Part shown: piece by piece, positions 35,999 through 46,104 of the stretch
Layout of the letters: every line of letters begins with the position of its first letter
Position numbering within the stretch: the first letter of the stretch is position 1
NCBI GenBank assembly: GCA_035560795.1
Contig: DATMYV010000015.1
Span: 34,556 to 98,555, forward strand
Reading direction: 5' to 3'
From: Longilinea sp035560795
GTDB lineage: Bacteria > Chloroflexota > Anaerolineae > Anaerolineales > Anaerolineaceae
DNA length: 64,000 bases
Translations under genes and position numbers: made by a program
Notes under the pieces: model-generated
What the model saw: only the letters and a program-made list of their open reading frames with translations
What the model was told of the DNA's origin: nothing
Databases searched by the model: none

Positions 35999-36038
35999 TA
36001 GAACCAGCGCGTCATCGACTGATGACGCGCTGGTTCTA
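35999..36038 (-). terminator. Terminator of the acetyltransferase gene, possibly also valS
   Basis: A perfect 18-bp stem TAGAACCAGCGCGTCATC / GATGACGCGCTGGTTCTA, loop GACT. The minus-strand side continues TTTTT, so it best fits the minus-strand gene 12 bases away. Confidence 0.85.
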
Positions 36039-36049
36039 TGCTAGAAAGT

Positions 36050-36682
36050 TTATATTATCCTTCTTCCAGCCGCATCAAACGCCTGGATTTTTGCTTTTGC
36101 TGATGGGCTGGCTGGATAATCCTCCAAAAAAAGCGTCCAGACCATTGCATCGTTCCAAACATCCGCGCAAAAGTGAAGGCGCTGATGTAGGGTGCCCTCA
36201 TGCACGTAACCCAGTTTGCGCGCCACATTGGCGCTGGCCAGGTTGCGCGGATCGCAGTGGATCTCCACACGGTTGACCCCATCGATTTCGAAGGCCACCC
36301 TCGTCAGTGCCGCGCTGACCTCGGTGGCATAGCCCTTGCCGATTTCAGCGGCATGGATCCAATAGCCAATTTCCCGCGCGCCTTCCCCCACGCGCGTGTG
36401 CAGACCCGTTCCGCCAATCACGCGCCGTTCGTCGGCAGAAAAGATGCCGTATACAAAATCCTCGCCTCGGTCAAACAGCGACCGCCAGCGGCGTATGCGT
36501 TCGATCTTCTTTTCCACTTCCTCAGGTTCGTTATACGCCCACGGCATGAAGGGTTTGAGGTGCTCGACGCTGGCCTCAACGGCTGCTTTCAGCAGGGGTG
36601 CATCCTCCGGGTTCCAACAGCGCACGACCAGGCGCTCGGTGACTACCCGGTAAGCAGGTCCGGGAATGGATAACGGTTGCAT
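36050..36682 (-). CDS. GNAT N-acetyltransferase, RimJ/RimL type
   Basis: 210 residues. The GNAT fold: the segment TERLVVRCWNPEDAPLLKAAVE is the typical opening, EIGYWIHAAEIGKGYATEVSAALTRVAF contains the acetyl-CoA loop (GKGYATE), and NRVEIHCDPRNLASANVARKLGYVHEG is the RimJ/RimL-like strand-helix with N at the usual position. It may modify ribosomal proteins or small amines; the target is unknown. AAGGAGG precedes ATG 36682. Confidence 0.9.
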   Translation of the reverse strand: MQPLSIPGPAYRVVTERLVVRCWNPEDAPLLKAAVEASVEHLKPFMPWAYNEPEEVEKKIERIRRWRSLFDRGEDFVYGIFSADERRVIGGTGLHTRVGEGAREIGYWIHAAEIGKGYATEVSAALTRVAFEIDGVNRVEIHCDPRNLASANVARKLGYVHEGTLHQRLHFCADVWNDAMVWTLFLEDYPASPSAKAKIQAFDAAGRRII

Positions 36683-36708
36683 GGGAGACCTCCTTGAGAA
36701 AAGCGGGG

Positions 36709-38409
36709 TTATTCCAAGCGGATCCGCTCGCGCTGCAGGATCCGCCGCAAAATGGTAATGGTGGTGGCATAGGTCGAATCCATGCCGAAATAGGAAAGCG
36801 CGCCTGCGCCAAGGTTCTTGCCCTTGCTAAGCGGAGTATCCGAGGCATAGTGCAGCACCCCAACATCAAACGGCACCCCGTACAGGTTGACCAGTTCGTT
36901 GACTGGATGGCGCTGAGGGCGGTACATCTCATACACCGCGGAAAGATACGGCCCGGACTCCATCTCGATATCCGTGTAGCCCTCGCGATACATCACATCC
37001 ATGATGCGCGCGTTTTGTAAGAAAGTGCCCAAAACGCTGACTGCTTTCTGGTTATCCAGGACTGTGCCAAAAACCAGGTAGGGAGCCACATCCGCGGCAG
37101 TAAATGCATTTTGAAACAGGTACGTGTTGCGTGAATGTTCGTCCTGCACCACGTTCGGAATCATCACGTCGCCCAGCACGCCGTTAAGCGTGGCAGCCTT
37201 GCCCATGACATAAACCCCCATCAGCGTACCGCTGTGTTCGGCCACCTTATTGAGGATGTTGTAAGCCGCCAGACCCAGCGGATAGTCGATGTTAAGGATT
37301 AAAGCGTTGCTCTTGCGTAAGAACTGGTTGTCGCCGTCGATCAGGCGCGGATCGATGTGGGAAGGATCCAGTTTAGCCAAATCGATGACCTGTGCTTCGA
37401 TATCCAACGCATGAACCGGCGGAATACGGGTTATGCCCACGGCCCGCTCGTCCTGCAATTGAGCCTCGACCGCGTATCGGCCTTCTTCTGACTGCTGGAA
37501 CTTCTTTAAAACATAATACAAAAAGTTTTCGCGGTTGCCCTTTACGCCGTTTTGGATGCCCGTCCACTCTTCCAGCAGCTTCGCATTGGCACTTTTAGAG
37601 AGAAAATCAACCAGTTCCGCCTCATGCTGCAGGGCATAACCGGAAAGCAAATTTGCCATGCTGTGCGTGTTGCTGGAGACGAAATATACCGGACGCTCCA
37701 GCAATTCTGGACAGGCTGCTTCGATCGGATCCCACCACAGGCGGGTGGCACGCCAGTATTCGCTCAAAGATCCGCTCAACAGGCGTACGCGCATAGAACA
37801 ACGCCGGTGGGCAATTTCATGCAGCAGATCATTGAATTGCTCTCCCCAGATGACCATCAATCGTTCCAAATCTTCGGTGCTCATCTTCATTGCTTCAGCC
37901 AGCCGCGGAAAACCAACGTCAGTGGGTTTCCGTACGCTGTCGATCAGGCTGGCATCCGCCCGCTGAAGGAGAAAATTCAACTTGTTCCATTCCACCTGGT
38001 AAGCTGTCAGGCTGGGGATGACGTCATCAATGTCGGACCGGCTCGCAATAAAACAGGCCAGGGTATCTTGACCGTTGAAAAAGCAGCGCCGCCGGCGGGC
38101 GCGCGCTGAAAGCGGCTGCCAGCTTTCCACGTTTCCGTAGCCGCTTCGTTCAAAAACCGCTGTACTCTGGCCCAACACCACCAACCTAACCGAAGGCATG
38201 CAGTCTGGCAATCTCAGAAGGCTGTAGATGAACGCTGAGGTATCCGGCGATTGCATCCGCGCATTGGGGTGCAACAGTGAATTCATCGCTCCGTGCACTT
38301 CCTCAAGCGTCCGGATTTGCACATCCGTCGTTGAACGCAGCAGCGAATAAACCGTGCGTAAAAAAAGATCGATTTCTTCAGAAGCCGTACTGGGGACTGT
38401 TCTTTCCAT
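36709..38409 (-). CDS. Uncharacterised protein with a nucleoside-phosphorylase-like C-terminus
   Basis: About 566 residues in two parts. The N-terminal half (about 1-330) has no known domain; it is helical, with a run of arginines (ARARRRRCFF near 105). The C-terminal half resembles purine nucleoside phosphorylases: GVYVMGKAATLNGVLGDVMIP, then VLGTFLQN and TDIEMESGPYLSAVYE, which matches the conserved EMESG motif that binds ribose/phosphate, and a LGVPFDVGVLHYASD-like ending. I recall a family numbered DUF6909 with such a layout but could not check it. It lies nine bases after the hybrid kinase gene on the same strand and is presumably cotranscribed. Confidence 0.6.
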   Translation of the reverse strand: MERTVPSTASEEIDLFLRTVYSLLRSTTDVQIRTLEEVHGAMNSLLHPNARMQSPDTSAFIYSLLRLPDCMPSVRLVVLGQSTAVFERSGYGNVESWQPLSARARRRRCFFNGQDTLACFIASRSDIDDVIPSLTAYQVEWNKLNFLLQRADASLIDSVRKPTDVGFPRLAEAMKMSTEDLERLMVIWGEQFNDLLHEIAHRRCSMRVRLLSGSLSEYWRATRLWWDPIEAACPELLERPVYFVSSNTHSMANLLSGYALQHEAELVDFLSKSANAKLLEEWTGIQNGVKGNRENFLYYVLKKFQQSEEGRYAVEAQLQDERAVGITRIPPVHALDIEAQVIDLAKLDPSHIDPRLIDGDNQFLRKSNALILNIDYPLGLAAYNILNKVAEHSGTLMGVYVMGKAATLNGVLGDVMIPNVVQDEHSRNTYLFQNAFTAADVAPYLVFGTVLDNQKAVSVLGTFLQNARIMDVMYREGYTDIEMESGPYLSAVYEMYRPQRHPVNELVNLYGVPFDVGVLHYASDTPLSKGKNLGAGALSYFGMDSTYATTITILRRILQRERIRLE

Positions 38410-38418
38410 TATCAAACC

Positions 38419-41400
38419 TCAGGATGATTCATTGTTCTGTATCGTAACTTGCTTGAGCGCATCGCACGCTAAACCATATTCATTTTCAAGAGAATCCTGC
38501 CAGCCCTTGGCCAGGGGAAGTTTATTTCGAAGACAGGTTTCCACCTGGCCACACGCCTTCGACAATCGGGCTGCCCCCAGATTTAAACTGATACCTTTCA
38601 GGGAATGAACCGTTTTTCGCAATGATTCCCATTCGCCAGCATCCGCCGTCGAACGAATTTGACCCATCAATAGATTTGAATCCTCCAGAAAAAGGTCAGT
38701 TAATTGCTTGAGAAAATCGGGTTTACCAGCCTGGTTCAATGAGCGTAAATCTGCCAGGATTCTTTCATCCAACACCATATCCTGGTTGTCCACAATAATA
38801 TTGACCGGCTCTGCTTTAGGATTTGGTTTGGCCTGTTGAAAGACTCGACCAAGAACTTTGGACAGATCATCAAGCAGCACAGGTTTGGCCACATAATCAT
38901 CCATGCCGGCGTCCAGGCAGGCCACCCGATCGTCATGCAGCACATTGGCCGTCATCGCTACGATCGGAATGTGACCTCCGCTGACTTCCTCGCCTTTACG
39001 AATCAACCGGGCAGCTTCATAACCATCCATCTCCGGCATCTGCACATCCAAAAACACCAGACCATAATCCATGTATTGTCTGGCCAGTTCCTCCACAGCA
39101 CGCGTGCCAGTTGAAACGGTTACCACCCGGTAACCTAAATGTTGCAATTGCACGGCTGCAAGGTATTGGTTTGCGAGGTTATCTTCCGCCACCATGATCA
39201 ACTTGTCTGTCAGCGGGCTGGATGTTTTTTCAGGGCGCTGCAAAAGGTCGACCTCCGCCAAATCCTTGTTCAATTCGCCACCCTCATGGAGTACTGTATA
39301 CAACATCTTTTCCAGGGTGCCGTGGCTGAATGGATGAATCAGCCGGCCCTTTATCAGCTCCTGCGGCAGGAAATTATTGCCGCGGGTTCTTTTTTCTGAT
39401 TCTGTTAATAGGATTAACTTCAGGCGGCCGGCCTTAACAAAGTCCATTACTTGGGCCCAAATTTCTCCGCTGGCCTGCTGCAAACGCTCATAATCGATCA
39501 GGCAGCAGGAATACGCCGGCAACCCGACCGCTGGCGATTTGAGGAAATTCAGAACCTGCTCGGGAGTCTCGGCCAGGTCAAAAGGAATATTCCAATCCCG
39601 CAGATACCTCTGCAATAGGTCGCGCCCCTCTTTCAGGCTGTCGTAGACCAGCAAACGGTCTTGAGGGCTGATTTTCAGGATCTTTTTTTTCGGCTCCTGT
39701 ATTTTTCCCGCCACCCGGGGGAATCTTGCTGTGAACCAGAAAGTCGAACCTTTTCCAACCTCGCCGTCAACCCCGATGGCGCCGTCCATTTTCTCCACCA
39801 GATGTTTGGCTATGGTCAAACCCAAACCCGTACCGCCATACCGGCGGGTCATGCTGCCGTCAGCCTGGGAAAAAGGTTGAAAAATCTTATTCTGGGAAGT
39901 TTCCGAGAGTCCAATGCCTGTATCCTGCACCCGCACAATCAATTCCACGGATTGTGCCGCTGTGGTAAATACATCGCACCACACCATCACATGGCCCCGT
40001 CCCGTAAATTTAATGGCATTGTCAACCAGATTGCTGACCACCTGCCTGAGGCGGGTCGGATCACCCTTCAAGCGGTTTGGAATTTCCGGCGAGACAAATA
40101 CATCCAAGCGGACTTTCTTCTGCTGGGCCTGAAGACCAAACATGGCCACGGCATCAAAAAGAACCTTTTGCGGTTCAAAGGCGATCTGTTCCAACACCAG
40201 TTTCCCGGCTTCAATTTTCGAAAAATCAAGCACGTTGTTTAACAAAGAAAGCAGCAAACGGGCCGAATCACGCCCGGTTTCAGCGTATTCCCGCTGCTCC
40301 GGGTCCAATTTGGAGTCCAATAGCAATTCGGTCATGCCCATGATGGCATTCATGGGCGTTCGTATCTCATGGCTCATCGTGGCCAGGAATTCAGATTTCA
40401 ATCGTGATACTTCCATCGCCTGGTCGCGTGCCGCTGCGAGTTCAAGGTTCTTACTGGAAATTTCCTTTGCGTTTTCTTGAAAGCGGTCCAGGTATTGCTC
40501 CCGTTCCAATTCAAGACCAATCCATTGTGCCATGAGATGCAAAAAGCGTTGTTCGGCTTCAGTAAAAGGCTGATTGTGAGATTTTTTGCTTGAAAAACCC
40601 AACGTGCCAAACAATTTTCCCCCTACCAACAACGGAGCGCCCAAATAAGACCGCAACTTATGAATACGGTAGGCTGCATGGTCTTTCCAGCGGCTGGTGG
40701 CTGCATCTTCAATGGTCAGGGTCTGCCTGGACTTGACCACCTCGTGGCTGAAACTTTCCTTGGGAAGAAGGTTTGCAAAGGGCTCAAACAAGCCGCTGGG
40801 AGAATAGATTTGCACCACGCTAAATCCGTTGGTCGTTTTACGAAGGATCGTGCCATTTTCCATATCAAAACGCTGGCAGCCCATTTGCAAGAGCGCCAAT
40901 TGTTTCTCTTGAAAGCTCAAGGCATTCGATGAGGTAATTTCATAGAGATCGCTGACTGCCTTTTCGGATTGACGCAGCATATCCTCGAAGCGGCGGGTAT
41001 CCGTGATATCGCGGACAATTGCCACCGCGCCATCTCCGCTGGGGACCATGCGGCCTTCCCAGTATTGGTATTTACCCATCGGTAAATAAAATTCGTAAGT
41101 TTGAAGTTCGCCTGTAAGCATGACCTTTTCAAAAACCTTGCGGGTCAAAACAGCTACTTCACCCGGGAATACCTGTTCGATTGGCTTACCCAGGAAGATT
41201 TCAAGGGACATGGCACGCTGATCGCGGGTTGCAGCGTGGTAATCAACGAACGCGCCATTGTGGTCCAGTTGGAACATCAGATCTGGCAACGCATTCAGCA
41301 GGCCAATTCGATTCTGTTCATCGCGTTCGCGCTGCAGAGTCGCAGAGAAAATATTCGCTGCAGTTTTTAACGCATCCAGTTCAACCGCACTCCATTGCCG

Positions 41401-42942
41401 GATAACGTTACTATCAACAAAACCGATAAAACCCCAATATTTCTTATCCAAAAAGACAGGCACATGCAAAAGCGATTTAACACGGTTTTGTTCGAAGAGC
41501 CGAAATACATCCATTCCGCCATCAGATTGGTTAACCTGGACGATTTCACCCCCCATTAATGCTTCATCCCATTCGGGATAGCCGATGGCTGACAGGGAAA
41601 GTTTTTGATATTTCTGCAGCAGAAAATCCGGTACCTTTCCAGTGGCATCCCAATCAAACAGTACAAAGTAAGTCGACTCGCCTGATTCAAGAGGATCCCA
41701 TTTATAGATAACAGCCCGGTCGCTGCCGATCGATTCGGCCCAGCGCTGTAATACCTCATTAATTCGGTCACGCCAGGAGTTTGCCTGCAGGAATTGCTCG
41801 GATGCAAAATTGACGGCCTGCAAAATGGCATCGCGCCGTTGGAAATTGTCCTCAGTTTGTTTTTCTTTGGTGATATCCACCACATAAATGCCAACCTGTT
41901 GCACAATCCCGGCCTCATCGGGCACAGGAAAAATATGCGTTCGCATATATCGTCCGTAATTGAAAACGGTATATGTCAACATCTCCCTGGTTTTCAGGAC
42001 CTTATTGACAGTTTCCTGGCGAATTCTACGGTCGGCTGGTTCAACGTAATCGAAAATACATGAACCAACGAATTCATCTTGAGAAACGCCAAACCAGTAA
42101 GGCGCGATGTTATTTGACAAAAGGACCATTCCCTGGGGATCAATTAATAATGTCGCGCCTGGGCTGGCATTGATCAATGTCTTCAAGCTGGCATCACGCA
42201 ATCGAGCTGTTTCCACATTTTCCTTGAGCCTGGAAATATCCTTTAAAGATAAAATGGCGCCAACGACTTGTCGTTCGCCATCCATTAGCTGGCTAATTGT
42301 AATTTCCATCCAGCGCCGATAGCCAAATGGCACCAACCGTTCAAAAGTCCAGGTATCCCTTTGGTCTCCACCCGGGTTGTGGATGGCATCCCGTAAAAAT
42401 TGAAAATCCTCTTCAATTAATAGATCCGCAGCTGGGATTCCAATTTTCAAATCCAGGTGATTGATTTCTTGGATAAAGATTTGGGCTGCCTCATTGAAGG
42501 CTTGCACCTTCAGACCCCGGTCAAACAGGATGACAGCATTCGGCATTTCAGCTGTATCTTGTTTCAGGATTCTTGGGTTCGTGATAAACCTTTTGCAAAT
42601 TCTCGCCAGCTCAACATAGGCAGCTTCTGATTTAAGCAGATAGCTTGTAGCTCCAAGCGTTTCCGCGATGCCGCGCGCTTGTGGATCGGCAAATGAAGAA
42701 AAGATTGCTGTAGGTGCGGGGTATTTTTCTTCCATGACCCAACCCAGCAATTGATGCCCGCCATTTATTTCTTCCCAGGGTTCAACCAACACCAGATCGA
42801 AAGCCGGATGTTCAAGGTTAGCTTTTAGCGATGCCTGATCTGGCGCGGATATTATTTCAAAAGTAGGCGGCAGCGAAGATCGGACCCGCTTAACATCTCT
42901 AGGATCACTTTCAACCAGCAAAATCCGATACACAGGATCCAA
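38419..42942 (-). CDS. Multidomain hybrid histidine kinase (PAS/GAF/HisKA/HATPase/REC/Hpt)
   Basis: 1507 residues; cytoplasmic, no transmembrane segment. In order: receiver-like domain (about 5-120) in which glutamate replaces the phosphorylated aspartate (LVLVEPWE); PAS (130-245); PAS (250-365); GAF (375-540); PAS (545-665); GAF (685-830); HisKA with TMSHEIRTPMN (about 870); HATPase with N, G1 and G2 boxes (DNAIKFTG, DTGIGLSE, GGTGLGLTIAKHLVE); a degenerate receiver (about 1115-1230); a canonical receiver with LVFLDVQMPEMDG; Hpt with VHSLKGISLNLGA. It should sense small molecules or light/redox via PAS/GAF and run an internal His-Asp-His relay. Boundaries are estimates. Confidence 0.93.
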   Translation of the reverse strand: MDPVYRILLVESDPRDVKRVRSSLPPTFEIISAPDQASLKANLEHPAFDLVLVEPWEEINGGHQLLGWVMEEKYPAPTAIFSSFADPQARGIAETLGATSYLLKSEAAYVELARICKRFITNPRILKQDTAEMPNAVILFDRGLKVQAFNEAAQIFIQEINHLDLKIGIPAADLLIEEDFQFLRDAIHNPGGDQRDTWTFERLVPFGYRRWMEITISQLMDGERQVVGAILSLKDISRLKENVETARLRDASLKTLINASPGATLLIDPQGMVLLSNNIAPYWFGVSQDEFVGSCIFDYVEPADRRIRQETVNKVLKTREMLTYTVFNYGRYMRTHIFPVPDEAGIVQQVGIYVVDITKEKQTEDNFQRRDAILQAVNFASEQFLQANSWRDRINEVLQRWAESIGSDRAVIYKWDPLESGESTYFVLFDWDATGKVPDFLLQKYQKLSLSAIGYPEWDEALMGGEIVQVNQSDGGMDVFRLFEQNRVKSLLHVPVFLDKKYWGFIGFVDSNVIRQWSAVELDALKTAANIFSATLQRERDEQNRIGLLNALPDLMFQLDHNGAFVDYHAATRDQRAMSLEIFLGKPIEQVFPGEVAVLTRKVFEKVMLTGELQTYEFYLPMGKYQYWEGRMVPSGDGAVAIVRDITDTRRFEDMLRQSEKAVSDLYEITSSNALSFQEKQLALLQMGCQRFDMENGTILRKTTNGFSVVQIYSPSGLFEPFANLLPKESFSHEVVKSRQTLTIEDAATSRWKDHAAYRIHKLRSYLGAPLLVGGKLFGTLGFSSKKSHNQPFTEAEQRFLHLMAQWIGLELEREQYLDRFQENAKEISSKNLELAAARDQAMEVSRLKSEFLATMSHEIRTPMNAIMGMTELLLDSKLDPEQREYAETGRDSARLLLSLLNNVLDFSKIEAGKLVLEQIAFEPQKVLFDAVAMFGLQAQQKKVRLDVFVSPEIPNRLKGDPTRLRQVVSNLVDNAIKFTGRGHVMVWCDVFTTAAQSVELIVRVQDTGIGLSETSQNKIFQPFSQADGSMTRRYGGTGLGLTIAKHLVEKMDGAIGVDGEVGKGSTFWFTARFPRVAGKIQEPKKKILKISPQDRLLVYDSLKEGRDLLQRYLRDWNIPFDLAETPEQVLNFLKSPAVGLPAYSCCLIDYERLQQASGEIWAQVMDFVKAGRLKLILLTESEKRTRGNNFLPQELIKGRLIHPFSHGTLEKMLYTVLHEGGELNKDLAEVDLLQRPEKTSSPLTDKLIMVAEDNLANQYLAAVQLQHLGYRVVTVSTGTRAVEELARQYMDYGLVFLDVQMPEMDGYEAARLIRKGEEVSGGHIPIVAMTANVLHDDRVACLDAGMDDYVAKPVLLDDLSKVLGRVFQQAKPNPKAEPVNIIVDNQDMVLDERILADLRSLNQAGKPDFLKQLTDLFLEDSNLLMGQIRSTADAGEWESLRKTVHSLKGISLNLGAARLSKACGQVETCLRNKLPLAKGWQDSLENEYGLACDALKQVTIQNNESS

Positions 42943-43061
42943 ATATCACCACCTTAAGAATTGTCATTCAATTATACCCAGTCCGCCCTGGAATGGGAGA
43001 ACGTCGGAATGATGGCCGCAATCAAGATACAATAAACGCAATCACCAGGAGAAAAATATCC

Positions 43062-43607
43062 ATGCCATTGGCAAATTTATTCTACGGAACCCGCATCCGT
43101 CTGGCCGCCTTTCATCCAGAGGATGCCGAAATTGCCGCTCACTGGACTGAAGATGGCGAGTATCAGCGCCAGATGGACACCGATTTTGCCCGTCCATCAA
43201 CCCCGGCAGAACAGGCAGAAATGTTGACCAGCCGCCGCTCCTCCAACAGTGTCAATTTTGCGCTGCGCACGCTGGATGGCGATCGTTTGATCGGCTTTGT
43301 TGCGATTCACAGCATCGAATGGAACAACCAGTGCGGCACTCTGTCCATGGGCATCGGCGAGGCTGAATTCCGCGGTAAAGGTTACGGCAGCGAGGCGCTC
43401 AATTTAATACTTAATTACGCATTCAACGAGCTGAATCTTTACCGCGTCGGGTTGGACGTCATAGGTACCAATGAGCGCGCCATTCGCGCCTATCAAAAGG
43501 CTGGCTTTCGCGAAGAAGGGTGCCTGCGCGCCTCCGTTTTCCGCGATGGACAACGCCAGGATCGTATCCTGATGAGCGTGCTGCGGGATGAATGGCAACC
43601 GGTCTAA
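43062..43607 (+). CDS. GNAT N-acetyltransferase
   Basis: 181 residues. Typical segments: RIRLAAFHPEDAEIAAHWTEDGEYQRQMD (opening), IGFVAIHSIEWNNQCGTLSMGIG (strands), FRGKGYGSEALNLILNYAFNELN (acetyl-CoA loop GKGYGSEA), and RVGLDVIGTNERAIRAYQKAGFREEG. It resembles spermidine/amine-type or RimJ-like transferases; substrate unknown. ATG 43062 follows AGGAG by about 10 bases. The gene is convergent with ftsK: the last four bases overlap that gene's end. Confidence 0.9.
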   Translation: MPLANLFYGTRIRLAAFHPEDAEIAAHWTEDGEYQRQMDTDFARPSTPAEQAEMLTSRRSSNSVNFALRTLDGDRLIGFVAIHSIEWNNQCGTLSMGIGEAEFRGKGYGSEALNLILNYAFNELNLYRVGLDVIGTNERAIRAYQKAGFREEGCLRASVFRDGQRQDRILMSVLRDEWQPV

Positions 43608-46003
43608 TTATCTTCTGGGGGTGCGGTTTGGCCGAAATCCAGCACTTCACGCGTTTGTGAATTGGGCAGCGCCGGGCTGATGATGCTTTTTTCTTCCATG
43701 GCATCAATCAACCGCGCAGCGCGGGTATAGCCGATGCGCATGCGCCGCTGCAGCATGGTAATCGATGCCCGGCCTTCGCGCCGTACCAGTTCGATCGCTT
43801 CCGGCAGCAGCACATCGCCTTCATGCTCCGCGTTCAACTCGTCAAAAAGCGGCGCCTGGTGCAGTGGTGCGCCAACCGGCAGCGATTCCACTTCCCCCAT
43901 GGTGGGGGTCGGCGTCTTCACATTCATGGCAGTCACGCGCCAGGTGTCCACCAGGCGTTGAATTTCAGCATCTGAAACATAAACACCCTGCAGCCGCACC
44001 GGCGCAGCCGCATCAGGCGCCTGGAAGAGCATATCGCCGCGGCCCAACAGCCGTTCAGCGCCGGGCTGGTCGAGAATGACCCGGCTGTCGACGCCGGAAG
44101 CCACAGCAAATGCCACCCTGGCCGGGAAATTGGCCTTGATCAGGCCGGTGACCACATCGACAGAGGGTCGCTGTGTAGCCAAAATGAGGTGGATGCCGGT
44201 GGCGCGGGCCAGCTGGGCCAGCCGGGTGATGGCGCGTTCGGTTTCTTCCGGCGCCAGCATCATCAAGTCGGCCAACTCATCGATCACCACCACCAGGTAG
44301 GGCAGTTTGTCGGGGTGTTTGGAGTTGTAATCGGAAATATTGCGCGCGCCGGTCTGCGAGAAGCGGTGGTAGCGCGCGTCCATTTCCCGTTGAATCCACT
44401 GCAACGCATTGGCCACTTTCTCGGCATCCGTCACCACCGGCGCCAGCAGGTGGGGAATGCCGTTATATCCTGTCAATTCCACCCGTTTCGGATCCACTAG
44501 TACCAGGCGCAGGTCAGCAGGTGTGTTATTCAATAACAGGCAGCACAGGATCGAGTTGACGCATACCGATTTGCCCGAACCCGTCGTCCCGGCGATTAAG
44601 AGATGCGGCATGGCGGTCAGGTCGGCAGCCACCGATTTGCCGGCCACATCCTTGCCCAATGCAAAGCGCAAGGGGCTTTTCATCTTCTTAAATGCGTCGC
44701 TTTCCATCACTTCGCGCAGCGCCACCCGGCTGATTTCGGTGTTGGGGACTTCGATGCCCACATAACTGCGGCCCGGCACCGGCGCCTGAATGCGGATGCG
44801 AGGCGCCGCCAGGGCCAGCGCCAGGTCATCGGCCAGGGAAACAATCTTGCTGACGCGCACGCGCATACGCCCGTTGCGCGACTCGACAAAATCCGGTTCC
44901 ACGCCGAACTGGGTCACCGCGGGTCCGCGGGAAATTTCGACGATATGAGCCGGCGTGCCAAAGGAAGCCAGCGTCTCTTCAATCAACCGGCCGCGTTCGT
45001 GATCGACGTTTGTTTGCACGGCAACAGGTGTGGCCGGGTCAAGAATGGCTTCAACAGCCGGTACAACCCAGGGATTGACCGGCGCGGGTGCATCCGCTGC
45101 AGTGGTAATGGTTGAAGCAGACGCAGAGCCGGAGGCTGTTGAACTGCTGGCGGCGTTTGTTAATGTTGATTTGTTACCCTGCAGCGGCCGCATGACTGGT
45201 TTGCGCACCACTGCCTCCGGCCGGTCCGGCATGGGACTGAAATCCGATGGCAATTCGCTAATTTCGTGAGGTTCCGGTTGAATGGTGCGGATCACGGGAT
45301 TGTTGACGGTTTTCGCACCAGAAGCAGGCCTGGTAGCACCTTGCAGCCAATGGGCAATTGGAGCAAAAAAATGGGTCAGATCGGTGACCGAGATATCAAA
45401 AGTAAAGACCAGTGCCAGCAGCAGCCAGGCGATGAAGACAATGACAGCGCCTACCACCCCCAGGCCGCCCACAATAATATAGTTAAAGAAGTGACCGATA
45501 TAGCCGCCCCCGTTGCCAGCGGCTGCCAATGCCTGACCGCCGCCAGCGAAAAGGTGCAGCCAGGCTAACAGGTTCACCAGCAACAGCACGATGCCGGTCA
45601 ACCGCTCCATCGATAGCAGCGGCAGCCGGTCGATGTTACGCAGCACCAACCATAAACCGATCCCCGATAAGGCCAATGGCAGGATAAAGGCCCCCCAACC
45701 CGCCGACTTGCGCAGGAAATCAACCCACCAACCGGTGAGCGTGCCATTGGAGCCAGATAACAGGCTCAGCAGGGATAGCAGTCCCAGCAGGGCCAGAAAG
45801 ACGCCCAGAACATCCAGTTTGCGTTCATCCGAAAGTTGGCGCCAGAAGGAGGGTTTTGACGTGGCGGATTTTCTGGACCGCGAAACCGGACGCGGCGTGC
45901 TGCGCCTCTCGATTGGACGGCCTGCCTTTCCAATGGGCTTGCTGCTTCTGCTGGATTTGCGCGCGGGTGCAGGTTTGGTGGAACGGGTGGGGGTTTTTGC
46001 CAA
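43604..46003 (-). CDS. ftsK: DNA translocase FtsK/SpoIIIE
   Basis: 799 residues. A basic N-terminal tail (about 1-50) is followed by four transmembrane helices (about 65-215), a linker with Ser/Ala/Pro (about 220-310), then the RecA-like motor: Walker A GTTGSGKS, LVDPKRVELTGYNGIPHL, Walker B LVVVIDELADLMM and the ATQRPSVDVVTG segment. The C-terminal gamma winged helix (about 725-790) holds MLQRRMRIGYTRAARLIDAM, which reads the KOPS/SRS DNA polarity motifs. It segregates chromosome ends at the division septum. Size is typical for Gram-positive-like forms. Confidence 0.96.
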   Translation of the reverse strand: MAKTPTRSTKPAPARKSSRSSKPIGKAGRPIERRSTPRPVSRSRKSATSKPSFWRQLSDERKLDVLGVFLALLGLLSLLSLLSGSNGTLTGWWVDFLRKSAGWGAFILPLALSGIGLWLVLRNIDRLPLLSMERLTGIVLLLVNLLAWLHLFAGGGQALAAAGNGGGYIGHFFNYIIVGGLGVVGAVIVFIAWLLLALVFTFDISVTDLTHFFAPIAHWLQGATRPASGAKTVNNPVIRTIQPEPHEISELPSDFSPMPDRPEAVVRKPVMRPLQGNKSTLTNAASSSTASGSASASTITTAADAPAPVNPWVVPAVEAILDPATPVAVQTNVDHERGRLIEETLASFGTPAHIVEISRGPAVTQFGVEPDFVESRNGRMRVRVSKIVSLADDLALALAAPRIRIQAPVPGRSYVGIEVPNTEISRVALREVMESDAFKKMKSPLRFALGKDVAGKSVAADLTAMPHLLIAGTTGSGKSVCVNSILCCLLLNNTPADLRLVLVDPKRVELTGYNGIPHLLAPVVTDAEKVANALQWIQREMDARYHRFSQTGARNISDYNSKHPDKLPYLVVVIDELADLMMLAPEETERAITRLAQLARATGIHLILATQRPSVDVVTGLIKANFPARVAFAVASGVDSRVILDQPGAERLLGRGDMLFQAPDAAAPVRLQGVYVSDAEIQRLVDTWRVTAMNVKTPTPTMGEVESLPVGAPLHQAPLFDELNAEHEGDVLLPEAIELVRREGRASITMLQRRMRIGYTRAARLIDAMEEKSIISPALPNSQTREVLDFGQTAPPEDN

Positions 46004-46104
46004 AAAATCAACTCTCTGAGAAAGGTTGTTCTAATTATAGCACGCCCGCCATTCTGGACATGCCTCAGGAGTCCAGCATAGCAACTTATATGCCTGATCC
46101 AGGA

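Noticed and set aside
39661..40242. Plus-strand reading frames opposite the hybrid kinase
   Set aside because: Shadows in the third-codon bias of the kinase gene; no family match.
44603..45115. Plus-strand frame opposite ftsK
   Set aside because: Low-complexity shadow of the ftsK coding sequence.
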